DNA of 64,000 nucleotides from Anaeramoeba ignava. Taxonomy: Eukaryota > Metamonada > Anaeramoebidae. Location of the stretch: assembly GCA_028826165.1 (NCBI GenBank), contig JAPDFW010000103.1, positions 318,501-382,500 on the forward strand. The letters run 5' to 3'. The position numbers were made by a program, and so were the translations under genes. Shown piece after piece: positions 22,990 to 35,832 of this stretch. Position 1 is the stretch's first letter. The number at the start of each line of letters is the position of its first letter. A model generated the notes under the pieces. It was given only the letters and a program-made list of their open reading frames with translations. It was not told the DNA's origin and made no database searches.

Positions 22990-23997
22990 TTAATTTGTAT
23001 TTTCAAATAAAGCTTCAATCCAAATTCTATGCATGACTAAACATTTTTTTCTATTAAGAATTTGTCTTGAAGTATATTGGTTTTTCAGAAGTTTAAATTC
23101 AGTTTCAGAAGCAATTTTTGCGATCACTTCTGTCGAAAAGAAATAAGAAAGTGTTCCAGTCCAACGAACATACAAATTTTCTGACAATTTATTTTCCTTT
23201 TGATTGAATCGAAGTTGGGAAAGATCATAAACGGCATAATCACGAAAAACAATAACACCATTTGGCTTTAACATTTTTTTGAGACGCCTGAAAACAGGAA
23301 CATAATGATCAGGATGGATCGCGCTGAGTGTAAAAATCAAAGTCACAATGTCAAAAGATTTTTCTGGCAGATCGGGAATATCAGATTTTGTGATATCATG
23401 AACAAAAACATTTTTCACTCGCTCGGAATCAAATTCGGGGTTCTCTTTCAGAAGTTGCAGTGCTTTTGGACTGAGATCAATCCCATAGAAATCGAGCTTC
23501 TTTGTGCGACGCAACAAAGGGAACATTGTAGAGCCTGTGCCGCAGCCAATATCAAGGAGAGCAACACGTTCTTGGTCCTTGAATCGTTCCTTCTCAAGCA
23601 ACTCTTCAAACAAGGCCTGATAGAAGTAGTTGCGATCTTTGAAGGCATGATCCTTGTTGGATTTGTAAAACTTGTCCCAAAACTTGCTGCTCTCCTCTTT
23701 GTACTTGTTTGCCCAGCGCTCTGTTATTGTACTTGTTGTTTCTTCGCTCAGAAGTTTCTTCGCTTTTGCGAGATATTCTTCCGGTATTTCCGCAAGCTCA
23801 ATCTCTCGTCCTGCTGTGTTTTGTTTTTGAATTAACTCTTCCATTTCTTGTTTCGTTACTCGCGAAATGAGTTCCCCAAGATTCCGATATTCCTTTTTTT
23901 TCGGTTTTGTGTTTTTTTGTAGCATTTCGATATTCAATTCTAGTGATGGAATGCTGTTATTTTCCTGTTGATTTGATTGATTCTCTTTTTTTTCCAT
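22990..23997 (-). CDS. METTL2/6/8-Trm140 type tRNA (m3C) methyltransferase
   Basis: A single-exon gene of 335 residues. The lead-in segment ITERWANKYKEESSKFWDKF followed by FKDRNYFYQALFEELL is diagnostic of the METTL2/6/8 family. It is followed by the SAM-binding motif I LLDIGCGTGSTMFPLL (residues 147-162), the acidic FYGIDLSPKAL strand and a class I methyltransferase core with VIVFRDYAVYDLSQLRF, also family-typical. The known role of the family is 3-methylcytidine formation at position 32 of tRNA anticodon loops; which tRNAs cannot be told. The coding sequence, especially 23300-23900, is clearly less AT-rich than most neighbours. The gene is divergent from the membrane protein at 24206 (208 bases between the starts). 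Confidence 0.9.
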   Translation of the reverse strand: MEKKENQSNQQENNSIPSLELNIEMLQKNTKPKKKEYRNLGELISRVTKQEMEELIQKQNTAGREIELAEIPEEYLAKAKKLLSEETTSTITERWANKYKEESSKFWDKFYKSNKDHAFKDRNYFYQALFEELLEKERFKDQERVALLDIGCGTGSTMFPLLRRTKKLDFYGIDLSPKALQLLKENPEFDSERVKNVFVHDITKSDIPDLPEKSFDIVTLIFTLSAIHPDHYVPVFRRLKKMLKPNGVIVFRDYAVYDLSQLRFNQKENKLSENLYVRWTGTLSYFFSTEVIAKIASETEFKLLKNQYTSRQILNRKKCLVMHRIWIEALFENTN

Positions 23998-24205
23998 TAT
24001 TTATATGTTTTTGTGTTTTTTTTTTCGGTTTGGAAATTTGCAAATTTATTGATTGAAAATATTTTTGTTTTAAAATGGAAAATCTTGAAAGAATGGAAAA
24101 GAGAAGAAATGAAATGAAAAAATTGGAAAAAAATTGACAAAAAAATGAAAAAAAAATGATTGAAACCATTTCATTTTTTTTTTCAAAATTTTTTTATTTT
24201 GTATT

Positions 24206-24793
24206 ATGTTTATTGCAATTTTGTTCATCTTTTTTACAATTCTCCCTTTTTTTTTGTTACTACGTCAATCTATTAAGCATTTCCCTTTACTTATTATTCT
24301 TTCCAGTTTTTTCTTTTCTTTGTGGATAACGGTTACTGGAGAAGAATTTAGTTATCTTCAATTTATTCGTATTTTACAGAATAGTGATATTTGGTTTAAT
24401 TTCAAACAACATCTTTCAAATTGTTTCATTTTTCATTCAAAAATTAAAATTCCTGCATCTTTTTTACAAGGCTCTATTTGCACATCAACATATTTCTTAA
24501 GCGATCTTGTTGATATTTGTGAGCAAAATCGGGTATTTAGAGAATTTGGACTAAAAGATAATATTTCTTTTTCTCTTTCAGTTGTAGTTTTTCTTATTGG
24601 AATTTTGTTATATTTAACTAACCAATTCCGAATGGGTTTATTTTCGCTTCTTTTTTCTCAAATTTTAATTTTTAGATTTGTAAATGAAAACAAACAAACA
24701 ATTCATTTTGGGATTGGGTTTTATCTTATATTATTAGGAAGTTTATTAGGATTGATTAGATTTTCTGTATGGAAAAATGCCGGCAAAAATTAA
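24206..24793 (+). CDS. Polytopic membrane protein of unknown function
   Basis: A single exon of 195 residues beginning MFIAILFIFFTILPFF. Hydrophobic stretches near residues 1-19, 26-44, 123-140, 144-161 and 169-187 suggest four or five membrane spans. The loop between spans 2 and 3 (about 45-122) contains three Cys and could be lumenal. The C-terminus is RFSVWKNAGKN. I do not recognise the family. The gene is head-to-head with the methyltransferase gene. Confidence 0.65.
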   Translation: MFIAILFIFFTILPFFLLLRQSIKHFPLLIILSSFFFSLWITVTGEEFSYLQFIRILQNSDIWFNFKQHLSNCFIFHSKIKIPASFLQGSICTSTYFLSDLVDICEQNRVFREFGLKDNISFSLSVVVFLIGILLYLTNQFRMGLFSLLFSQILIFRFVNENKQTIHFGIGFYLILLGSLLGLIRFSVWKNAGKN

Positions 24794-25182
24794 TAAAATT
24801 ATTTTATTTTTCTTTTGTTTTAAATTTAATTAAAAAAATAAACAAAACAAAAAATTTTCTTTCAAATAAAGATCATTCAATTACAAAAAATAATTTAAAA
24901 TAAAAACACAAAAATATTTTTTTTTTGGATCTCCTTTTAAATTAAAATTTAAATTCAAAATTGAATTTGATTTTGAATTTTTAATTAAAATTTTTTATTT
25001 TTGAATTAAAAAAAAAAAAATTTTCTTTTTAATTGAATTTTTTAAAAACAAAATAAAAAGAAAAAAAAATTTTTTTCTTTAAATGAAATATTTCGAATGA
25101 ATAAAAAGATTACAAATTCATTTTTTTTTTTCTTTATTTTTTTTCTTTATTTTTCGCATAAATAAAAAAAAATTCATTTAAA
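24794..25182. other. Intergenic, AT-rich
   Basis: Poly-A and poly-T tracts and short AAATTTAAATTCAAAATTG pieces are present. No gene is seen. The T-rich tract and AATAAAAA just before 25183 probably belong to the downstream promoter. Confidence 0.6.
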
Positions 25183-26504
25183 ATGGGAAACACAGAAAAT
25201 TCAAATGTGATCCCTAAAAAAAAAACTTCAAAATATATTAAATCTGTTAAAGAATCAGCAAACCCAATCTTTTTGTTAGATAATTTGATTAAAATCCATT
25301 TTGCAAATGAAAAGTTTCTTGATTTAACAAAATTAAATAACCAAACTATTATTGATAAGCCATTAACAAGTATTTCTGCAGAAATTCAACCCAATGAACA
25401 AACTACTTGTGATTTAAATTATGCGCTTCTAACGAAATTTAAAACAGTTTTGAAGTAACAAAAAAGGGATCATTTTTTCAATGTTATTTGATCAATGTTG
25501 AAAAACTTGATTCATTTTTATTATCAATTTAATAAAAATCAAATTAAATTTAATAAAAATCAAATTAAAATAAATAATAATAAAAATTAAATTTAATAAT
25601 AAAAATCAAATTAAATATAATAATCAAATAAAATTTAATAAAAATCAATTTAATAAAAATCAAATTAAATTTAATAATAAAAATCAAATAAAATTAAATT
25701 TAATAATAATCAAATTAAAATAAATAAAAATCAAATTAAATTTAATAAAAATCAAAATTTAAAAATAGTTCACCTCATGGTTCTGATATTGATTGGATTA
25801 TAAAAGGAAAAGAATTATTGCAAATCTCAGCATCCATCTCTTTAATTTGTTTAAATAATAAACATCTTGCAGAAGTTAATATAAAAAGGGTAAGTCCTGT
25901 TGGTTCACAACCAAAATTAGAAACAGAAACAGAACCAGTAAATTTTGCATTGGATCGATTTGAAACATTAAGTGAAATGAGTTTTGATAGCGATCTAAGT
26001 GAAGTAGATAAATTTCGATTATCAAGAACATCAAGTTTAGCAGATGAAAATGTACCCAAAAGAATGACTCTTCTCAGAAATGAATCAACAGATAGTTTTA
26101 ATGATTTTCAAAATTTTGACAATCAAATAAAGGCAAATATTGACTTAATCAATAAGTATTTGAAATCAATCCAAAATCAAAAACTTGCGGATTCAACAAA
26201 CAAAAAAATCAACCAAATTCATGATCTAGTTTTCAATTTTGTTGATCATAAAGATGAACAAATTAACAAATTAAAAGAAAAATTTTCTCAAGAAAAAAAA
26301 GAACAAAAAAAGAAATTTAGTAAATTGGAATCCCATTTCCAAAGAAGACTTGGTGGAATGGAATCTCAAAAAAATGAAAAACAATCCATTTTAGAAGAAA
26401 ATCTTCAATTAAAAAAGAAAATCAATCGTTTGACATCTTTGATTAAAAAACAAGAGGAAATTACTAAAGAATTATATTCCTGTTTAAATACAGTTAAAAA
26501 TTGA
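25183..26504 (+). CDS. PAS-like N-terminus plus coiled-coil protein; splice junction unresolved
   Basis: Exon 1 starts MGNTENSNVIPKKKTSKYIK at 25183. SANPIFLLDNLIKIHFANEK and the following LTSISAEIQPNEQ look like the first half of a PAS fold. The frame then stops at 25456, but adding one A to the AAAA run at about 25440 would continue it as SFEVTKKGSFFQCYLINVEK, which completes the fold pattern. A second exon starts after an AATAG acceptor at about 25769 (PHGSDIDWIIKGKELLQISA) and runs to 26504, with a Ser/Asp-rich linker and a basic C-terminal coiled coil (residues near KKIINRL-type heptads). The exon 1 donor was not found. This is either a real gene with an assembly slip or a decaying copy. 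A sensory or signalling role is only inference. Confidence 0.55.
25525..25768 (+). repeat. Intron repeat of the PAS-like gene
   Basis: Units of TTTAATAAAAATCAAATTAAA vary in length and end at the AATAG acceptor. Confidence 0.75.
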
Positions 26505-26747
26505 TTTAAATTATCCAAACACGAATATCCAAAAATTATGAACATTTAAAAAACAAATTATTAAACTTTTTCTTTTTTCTTTTTTCTTTTATTCTCTTTT
26601 GGGATAAGAAAAAATAAGCTTAAAAAATTATTCATTTTCTTTTATCAAATTTAATCCCAAAAAAAAAAAACCAATAAAAAAAAAGGAATTGAAATTTGAA
26701 ATTTGGAATTTATGATCAAAAAGTTCTTAAAAGTTTTAGATTCAATT

Positions 26748-29712
26748 TTATAATTGTCTCAAAATTGCCAAAATTTTGATATAAATTTTTCGAGTAACTT
26801 TTCTTGCAAGGAGATAACTAAATTTAAAAAATTAGAAAAGAAATTTTTAATATTTAGTATTTAGTATTTAGTATTTAATATTTATTTAATATTACTCAAT
26901 GTGTCCAAATTCTTCGTTTTTTTCAATATAAAATGGTTTTTTTCCAAGTTTTGAAAGTAAAGATGATTCAATATCATTTGGAGTTGATAATTCATCAAGT
27001 TTCCCATAAAAAACAGCAATTGGAGGGCAACATTCATCAATTAAACCAAGATTATATTCTGATGAAGATTGTGAGAGTTTTTGATTATTTGAATCCAAAT
27101 CTGCAAATTTGAGGAAATTTTTTGAGTTTATCATCATTATCCAATGCTTAAGATTCATAACAGAAGTTTTTCCCAAAAGATATGATTCGTATATTTCTAT
27201 TCTTTGTTGATAAATATTTTGTCCGTCAAGGAAATGAAATAAATGTGTAGGTTTTAGTTCAGATTTTGATTCTGTTTTTGATTTTGATTCTGTTTTTGGT
27301 TTTGATTCTGTTTGTAATTTTGATTCTATTTTAGATTTTGATTCTGTTTGTAATTTTGGTTCTATTTTAGATTTTGATTCTGTTTGTAATTTTGATTCTG
27401 TTTTAGATTTTGATTCTATTTTAGATTTTGATTCTGTTTGTAATTTTGATTCTGTTTGTAATTTTGGTTCTGTTTGTAATTTTGATTCTATTTGTGATTT
27501 TGATTCTGTTTTGTTTTGTTTTTCAATCCTATTATTTATTTGTAACAATATTTCAGAATCTGCTTTAAATTCTTTATATCCAAGTGTTAAAAATAGTGAA
27601 TCATTTGAGAAAGAAGAGAGTTTTCGTAAAAGTTTGTTTTTTGTTGAATAAAGAGAGCACATAGGTGCAAGAGCAATAAAAAGATTGATTTTACTTGATA
27701 AAGAAGAAAAATAATTATGTTCAATTTTATTTTCATTTTGATTTTGATTTTGATTTTGATTTTGATTTTGATTTTCAATTTGATTTTCAATTTTATTTTC
27801 AATTGATTTTCGATTTTGATTTTGATTTTGATTTTGATTTTGATTTTCAATTTGATTTTCAATTTGATTTTCAATTTTATTTTCAATTTTATTTTCAATT
27901 TTATTTTCAATTTGATTTTCAATTTGATTTTCAATTTGATTTTCAATTTGATTTTCAATTTTATTTTCATTTTCAATTTTATTTTCAATTTTATTTTCAA
28001 TTTGATTTTCAATTTGATTTTGATTTTGATTTTGAATTTGATTTTGATTTTGATTTTGATTTTCAATTTGATTTTGATTTTGATTTTGATTTTGAATTTG
28101 ATTTTGATTTTGATTTGAATTTTTCACTTCTTGATCTAAACAAAGTGCTACTAATAATATTGAAGCACCTTGACCATGACCAATATAAGTTAAAGTTTTT
28201 GCACCTGTAAATGTGAGTATATAATCCACAACAGCAGGGATATCAAATTTTGCCATATCTTCCCAAGAAAATTTCCAATAATCACTATCTTTTGTTTTTA
28301 AAGTCAAGTGTTTATTACTAATTCCATTTCCCCTTGAATTTGCAAGAAAAACTGTGAATCTTTTTTAAGAAGTTATTTTTTTTTTAGTTTTGAAATTGAA
28401 TGAATATTGATTCATATTCATTTTGGTTTTAGTCTTGAAATTAAAAAAATACCCATTATTTGCTAAAAGAAAAGCAAGTGAACTATTTTTTCCATTAATA
28501 ATCCATGAAAATGCATTATCCAAAAATCCATGTTGAAGAAGAACAACTTTTGCTGGATTCATTTCTGTATTCTTTTTATCGATAGAAAACAAACAAAGTT
28601 CATAAAAATCTCTTGTGATAACTTTATGATTTTGAGCATGATAACCTGAAGAACTGAAAATAAATTGAAGAAGAAGAAAAAGAAAATTATTCTCATTTTT
28701 TTCATTTGAAATATTCAGATGTGAAAATATTTACGTAACATAGTCAATAAATTCTTCTGCGAAATTTTGTTGAAATGATGATTCTATTGTTTCGCCAAAT
28801 TGTTTGACTTTTTCATAAACAACATTTTTCCTTTAGATAATTCTGTTTTTAAAAAGGAAAAAGCTCGTTTTGAATCTTGCTTTGTTTCTGAAAAAGCTGA
28901 AACAACACCTTTTTTAATTCCTGAAAAGAATGATTTAACTGAATTTAAATCAACACCAAATTCTTTTTCATTTTTATTTTGATTTTGAATTTGATTTTGA
29001 TTTTGATTTTGATTTTGATTTTGATTTTGATTTTGATTTTGATTTTGATTTTGATTTTGATTTTGATTTTGAATTTGATTTTGATTTTGAATTTGATTTT
29101 GATTTTGATTTTGATTTTGATTTTGAATTTGATTTTGATTTTGATTTTGATTTTGATTTTGATTTTGATTTTGATTTGATTTTGATTTTGATTTTGATTT
29201 TGATTTTCAATTTGAATTTGATTTTCAATTTGATTTTGATTTTGATTTTGATTTTGATTTTGATTTTGATTTTGATTTTGATTTTGATTTTGATTTTGAT
29301 TTTGATTTTTGATTTGATTTTGATTTTTATTTTGATTTTGATTTTGATTTTTATTTTGATTTTGATTTTTATTTTGATTTTGATTTTGATTTTGATTTTG
29401 ATTTTTATTTTGAATTTGGTTTTGATTTTGATTTTCATTTTCATTTTCAATATGTTTTTCTGTTTCTGTTTCTTTGTGTTTTTCTTTTTCTTTGTCTTTT
29501 TCTTTGTCTTTTTCTTTGTCTTTTTCTTTGTGTTTTTCTTTTTCTTTTTCTTTTTCTTTTTCTTTTTCTTTGTCTTTTTCTTTGTCTTTTTCTGTTTCTG
29601 TTTCTGTAACTAAATTAATTTGTTTTTGTCCCCATTGAATTGCAGATTGTGCAGAACTTTTAAAAAAAGATCCAATTTGTGAAGGAAATAAAGTCCAATC
29701 CTTTTTTGACAT
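26748..29712 (-). CDS. Acid-lipase-fold protein with lost nucleophile and disrupted N-terminal frame
   Basis: Exons on the minus strand: 28735-29712, 28453-28653, 26896-28359 and 26748-26817. The fold matches the gastric/lysosomal acid lipase family: VVLLQHGFLDNAFSW (oxyanion region), FLANSRGNG, then YIGHGQGASILL where the family has GHSQG. The catalytic Ser is therefore Gly. The Asp (FYGKLDELS) and His (EFGHID) are kept. The last exon, joined at GA|T, supplies DYLLARKVTRKIYIKIL, the family C-terminus. Two low-complexity inserts (Asn/Gln/Ile/Glu; Ser/Lys/Gln/Thr) interrupt the fold, and an extended Lys/Glu then Asn/Gln region precedes it. Exon 1 needs two one-base corrections, at about 29178 and in an A5 run near 28835, to stay open. 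Pseudoenzyme versus pseudogene is undecided. Confidence 0.65.
27719..28115 (-). repeat. Coding hexamer repeat (Asn-Gln/Ile-Glu-Asn tracts)
   Basis: About 400 bases of ATTTTG/ATTTTC hexamers inside the lipase-fold gene encode NQNQNQ and IENQIENK tracts. The insert falls between the nucleophile-elbow helix and the next strand, a surface loop position. Confidence 0.85.
28978..29610 (-). repeat. Coding hexamer repeats in the lipase-fold gene N-terminus
   Basis: 29455-29610 encodes Lys/Glu/Asp repeats (KEKEKDKEK type). 28978-29454 is a near-pure AAAATC array encoding Asn-Gln. A single hexamer is one base short (near 29176-29185), which switches the frame from NQ to IK on the minus strand. Confidence 0.8.
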
Positions 29713-29877
29713 AATCCAAATTTTCAGAAATAATAAAAATAAAAAAAATGAAAATAATTAAAAAAGCAAAAAAAAATATTTTAATTATTTTTTTTTTTCA
29801 TTTTTTTCTTTTTTCAATTTATTTTTTATATAAAGGAAAAAAAAACAAACCAAATTTAAAATCATTTAAAAAAAAAA

Positions 29878-32023
<2,146 letters not shown>

Positions 32024-32217
32024 CTAACAAATATTTCAATAAATTCTCAAAACAAAAAAAGATTCAAACAATTTAGAAATGAGAAAAATACAAGAAAATG
32101 GAATCTAAAAAAAAATTCTTTTTTTCATTCAAACACAAAATCAAAACCTTTTTTTTTTACTTTTTTTTTTCTTTTACTTTTTCAATTAAAAAGAAAAAAA
32201 AAAAATAATAAAGCAAT

Positions 32218-35200
32218 TTAATATCGAGAATTTTTCTTTGAAGGGAAATTGAAAACAAGATCTTTTTTGATAATTTGCATTAAATTTTTTGGATCATTAA
32301 TTTTTGCTTTCAAAGCTCCAATAATTTTGTTATTATTGTTATTATTATGGAGATATTTTCTCTTATTTTCTTTGTTATTTTGAATTTGATTTTGAATTTG
32401 AATTTGATTTTGATTTTGATTTTGATTTTGATTTTGATTTTGATTTTGAATTTGATTTTGATTTTGATTTTGATTTTGATTTTGAATTTGATTTTGATTT
32501 TCAATTTGACTTTTGGAGATTTTTTTTTTGGGAATTTGGATTTGATTATTATTGATATGGGAAAAATTTTTTGAGATGACATTTGGAGAATGAAGAACAT
32601 TGCGGAATGGAGAAAGATTTTTTATTAATGGACTAGAATGAGGACTATTAGTTGTATAGGAAAGAATTAAATTTCGAAGTTGATTGAGTTGATTAGTTTG
32701 TAATTCAATCAAATCAACAAGTGATTGCTCATTTTGTCTAAGTCGAGTGTTTTCGATTTCAAGATCTTTTAAACGAAAATTAGAAAGCAAAAAGTCTATT
32801 TGAGATTTATCGAGAGAATCATGATTATTAATAAGTTTGATTAAGTTCTGGCAATTTAATTGAGCATTTTCCACTTTTTTTTGCAATTGTATTTTTTGAT
32901 CATGAAATTGGGAGATTTTTGAATGAAGATTTTTCAATTCTGAATTAATGGATTCATTTTCATAAGAAGTTTTTTGGAAGGAAAGTAGGAGGTGTTGAGT
33001 TTTCAAAGATTGAATGGCTATTTTTGTTTGCAAGTATTGATTTTCAAGTTGAGTAAATTCGTCAGTAAGAGAAGCAAGATGATCAAATAAGAATTGACCA
33101 TTTTTATGGAGATTTTCAGAGAGATTGTTGATATTATTTTGATTTATATTCATGTTTTGATTTATATTCATATTTTGATTTATATTTATATTTTGATTTA
33201 TATTCATATTTTGATTTATATTCTTATTTTGATTTATATTCTTATTTTGATTTATATTCTTATTTTGATTTATATTCTTATTTTGATTTATATTCATATT
33301 TTGATTTATATTCATATTTTCGTTGTGCTTGGATTGCTTAATCTCTTTAAATCTTTTGATAGCTGACTTAAGAGTAAATTTGCAAGCATTGATATCATTA
33401 GAGAGAGAGATGGTTTCCATTATTGTAGGATTGGATTCATCATTCATGAGCGGATTTCCATCTTGGTCTGAGTTCTGGACAAATTTGGAAAGTTTTTGCA
33501 GAAAGGTTTCAGGATGAGAAGGATTTTGATTCGAAGATGTGTTTGGTTGATCAAGTTTGAGAGTGTGAGAAAATTTTTCGAGTTTGCGCTTGAGGGTGCC
33601 TACTTCACGACGGAGATCCGCGATGATACGGGTGTATTCTGAGATATGGGCATGGATTTTACGGCGATTGGTAGAAGGCTTTGTTTGTATTTTGCTTGCA
33701 CGAGAGGCAAAAACAAGAGTATTGAAAGTATCCTCATAATTTTTGTCTGATGGAGAAATATTGGCTATCATAAGAGTGAGACAGTTGCCTCCAAGAGAAT
33801 CTTTGAGAAGACGAGTGAGCTTGCTATCTCTATATGGGACATGAGCTTTCTTGGACTTTTTCGCAAGAGAGTTGATGCAGTTGCCTAGTGCAAGAAGAGA
33901 CTTGTTGATGTTTGCTCCTTCAACAAGTCTCATTCCAGAATTCTGTGTTGAGCGCTCTGAGCCAGCGAGATCAATCAAGGAAAGCTTTGCGGAGACTGTT
34001 TGCGATTGGAGACCGGGTGTGCGTTCTTTCTTGAGGAGAATGACTTGGAGAACAGCATGTGATCTTGATGAGACTTGATTTGCCAAAGTGGGAGATTGTT
34101 TCCTCTTTGCGTTTCCTTGTTTCAGCAAATCGAAAACCTGAGACGCATTGGCAATCGGGATCTTTGTGATGTTTGTGACCTCGGTACCGTTGTCGGATTC
34201 CCTGATATGAAGTGATTTTTCTGAGGAAGTTCCAAGAAGATCGCGGATCGTTTCGTTGTAAATCTCCAAATACGAAATGGAAAGTGAAAACGAAAAATCC
34301 GCAGATTGCTTATCAATCAACGAGAAGATGTCGCTAATCGCCATGTACATAATCCCTGGCTGCTCGTTCTCGCGGTTTCCAAGCATTGTGTATGTGTTGT
34401 GAGTGGGCACGAAATGGCGAGTCAAGAACAAATGGCGTGAGTCGGTAATTTCGATGCACTGGCATTTGTGTCTGCCGACAGAGACGATATTGCAGAGCCG
34501 ACGAACCAATCCTTTACCTTCTGGTACGGGATGGAACAACATCTTGTGAGGGTGTTTTTTCCTTGCAATCTCGAAATAGTTAAAGGATACTTGAAATAGG
34601 GAAAAATTGTGTTTTTCGAAAATAAAACAAATGGATCCAAGTGATTCAAATAACGAACGAAGTTGCGACACCAAAGGCGCAGAAATTATGAATGGAAGTT
34701 TAAATATAAGCGAACCACCTGGCGAAATATTGAATGGGATGCAAGTAAAAAATCCTTGAATAAATTCCAATCGAGAGTTGAGCGATGTGAACAAGTATTT
34801 TGGAGGAATCGAAAGTAATTCGGCGAATTTTTGAGCTTGGGAAATGAGCTTAAGAAGCGCGGAAAAAATGATACCGAAGGCATAAGATGATATTGATGTT
34901 TTCTGTTGAAAGAAAAACGCAGGTTTTGAAATGGGGATCGCGATATTAAAATGATTATTTTTAAGACACTGAGCCAGGAAGAAGGTGTCTGTTAATATTG
35001 ACAACGGGGATTTGAGTGCAGTGTTTCTTGGAGTAAGAAGAGCAGCCCAAATATGGTCTGCAGAGCATTCTACAAATGATTTATCATGGAAGACTAAACG
35101 ATAAACAGGTATTTTTCCTTGAGGGAAAATGCCTGAAATTGAAGAAAATTTGCCATTTGGTGTGCAGACATGATCTCCAATTTTGAGACTGGAGTTTTTT

Positions 35201-35832
35201 CGTGGGCCATTTGGTGTGTAGACTACTTCTGAGTTGATAAGACTCTTGCCAGCTCCTGTTGCACCATAAGCAAAGACTGTGCAATTAAAACCGTTGAAAA
35301 TTCCTTTTTCTCCACAAATTAAATTTCGAGCAGTTTTAGAATAGAATTCTCTTTGTGTGATATCTTCATCAGCTACAAAATCAAAAGCGAATCTCGAATC
35401 TTTTGCTTTTCTCTTTTTTTTTTTTTAAATTAAAATTAAAATAAAAATTAAAATAAAAATTAAAATTAAAATTAAAATTAAAATTAAAATTAAAATTAAA
35501 ATTAAAATTAAAACTAAAATTAAAATTAAAATTAAAATTAAAATTAAAATTAAAATTAAAATTAAAATAAAAAGTGGAACAACAATTTTGGATTTTATTT
35601 TCGAAAATTTTACTTTATGACCTGGATTTGAATTTTGTACTTGATTATCTTCTTCTCCTGGATCGAAAAGAAGAATATTTTCTGAAAGTGGTTGAACAAT
35701 TTTTTGAGTATTTTTTTCATCTCCAATCATTGGACGAATTCTTAAATTTTTAAATTTTAATTTTTAATTTAATTTTCAATTTAAATTTTTTTAAAATATA
35801 ACGAACCTAATTGCAACTGAAATGGAACTCAT
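32218..35832 (-). CDS. Kinesin-8-like motor with an intein in its P-loop
   Basis: Three exons on the minus strand: 35807-35832 (MSSISVAI then a split Arg codon), 35614-35740 and 32218-35412, giving 1115 residues with the intein and 832 without. The start SVAIRIRP is the usual first motor strand. The Walker A GATGAGK (101-107) is followed by the intein (108-390), then TYTMLG. Motor motifs continue: SYLEIYNETIRDLL, switch I VSSRSHAVLQ, switch II LIDLAGSERS, and NINKSLLALGNCIN. PGIMYMAISDIFSLI after the P-loop fits kinesin-8 (KIF18/Kip3) best. Past the motor come coiled coils, an Asn/Gln/Ile/Met repeat tract (33130-33320), another coiled coil and a basic Asn/Gln-rich tail ending in FNFPSKKNSRY. 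ATP binding needs intein excision. Motor coding is less AT-rich than the tail. Confidence 0.93.
32381..32505 (-). repeat. Coding AAAATC repeat in the kinesin tail
   Basis: About 20 hexamers encode the QNQNQNQIQNQ tract near the kinesin C-terminus. Confidence 0.85.
33140..33320 (-). repeat. Coding 18-base minisatellite in the kinesin stalk
   Basis: About ten copies of TTTTGATTTATATTCATA (plus-strand sense) encode NINQNM/NINQNK on the minus strand, breaking the coiled-coil stalk with a polar linker. Confidence 0.85.
34396..35244 (-). mobile_element. Kinesin P-loop intein (283 residues, eroded endonuclease)
   Basis: This in-frame insertion lies exactly between Lys and Thr of GAGK^T. Block A is SLINSEVVYTPNGP with Ser1, then LKIGDHVCTPNG. 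Block B is FVECSADHIW. Block F is CQCIEITDSRHLFLTRHF and block G is VPTHN, followed by extein Thr+1. The central region keeps the outline of a LAGLIDADG endonuclease: YAFGIIFSAL (intein 121-130), SRLEFIQGFFTCIPF (157-171) and the following GGSLIFKLP...LVSQLRSLFESLG. The acidic residues of both motifs are gone. The layout, with PQGKIPVYRLVF before block B and RLCNIVSVGRHKC before block F, looks like bacterial and phage inteins at P-loop GK^T sites. No intron interrupts it. Confidence 0.95.
35413..35613 (-). repeat. Kinesin intron 2 AAAATT repeat
   Basis: The intron between the second and third kinesin exons is almost entirely AAAATT/AAAATA hexamers (35425-35575). Confidence 0.8.

Noticed and set aside
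26892-26896. Lipase-fold gene ending at GHIE with a truncated C-terminus
   Set aside because: A GTAATA donor at this point and an acceptor at 26818 give an extra exon that restores the family C-terminus, so the apparent stop lies in an intron.
27587-28210. Long open frames rich in Ile-Lys, Ile-Leu, Asp-Phe or Asn-Phe on both strands over repeats (here, 28974-29613, 14587-14998, 54845-55310, 56888-58934 and others)
   Set aside because: Hexamer and dodecamer arrays are multiples of three and lack stops in several frames. These frames have no start context or conserved sequence and overlap real exons or introns.
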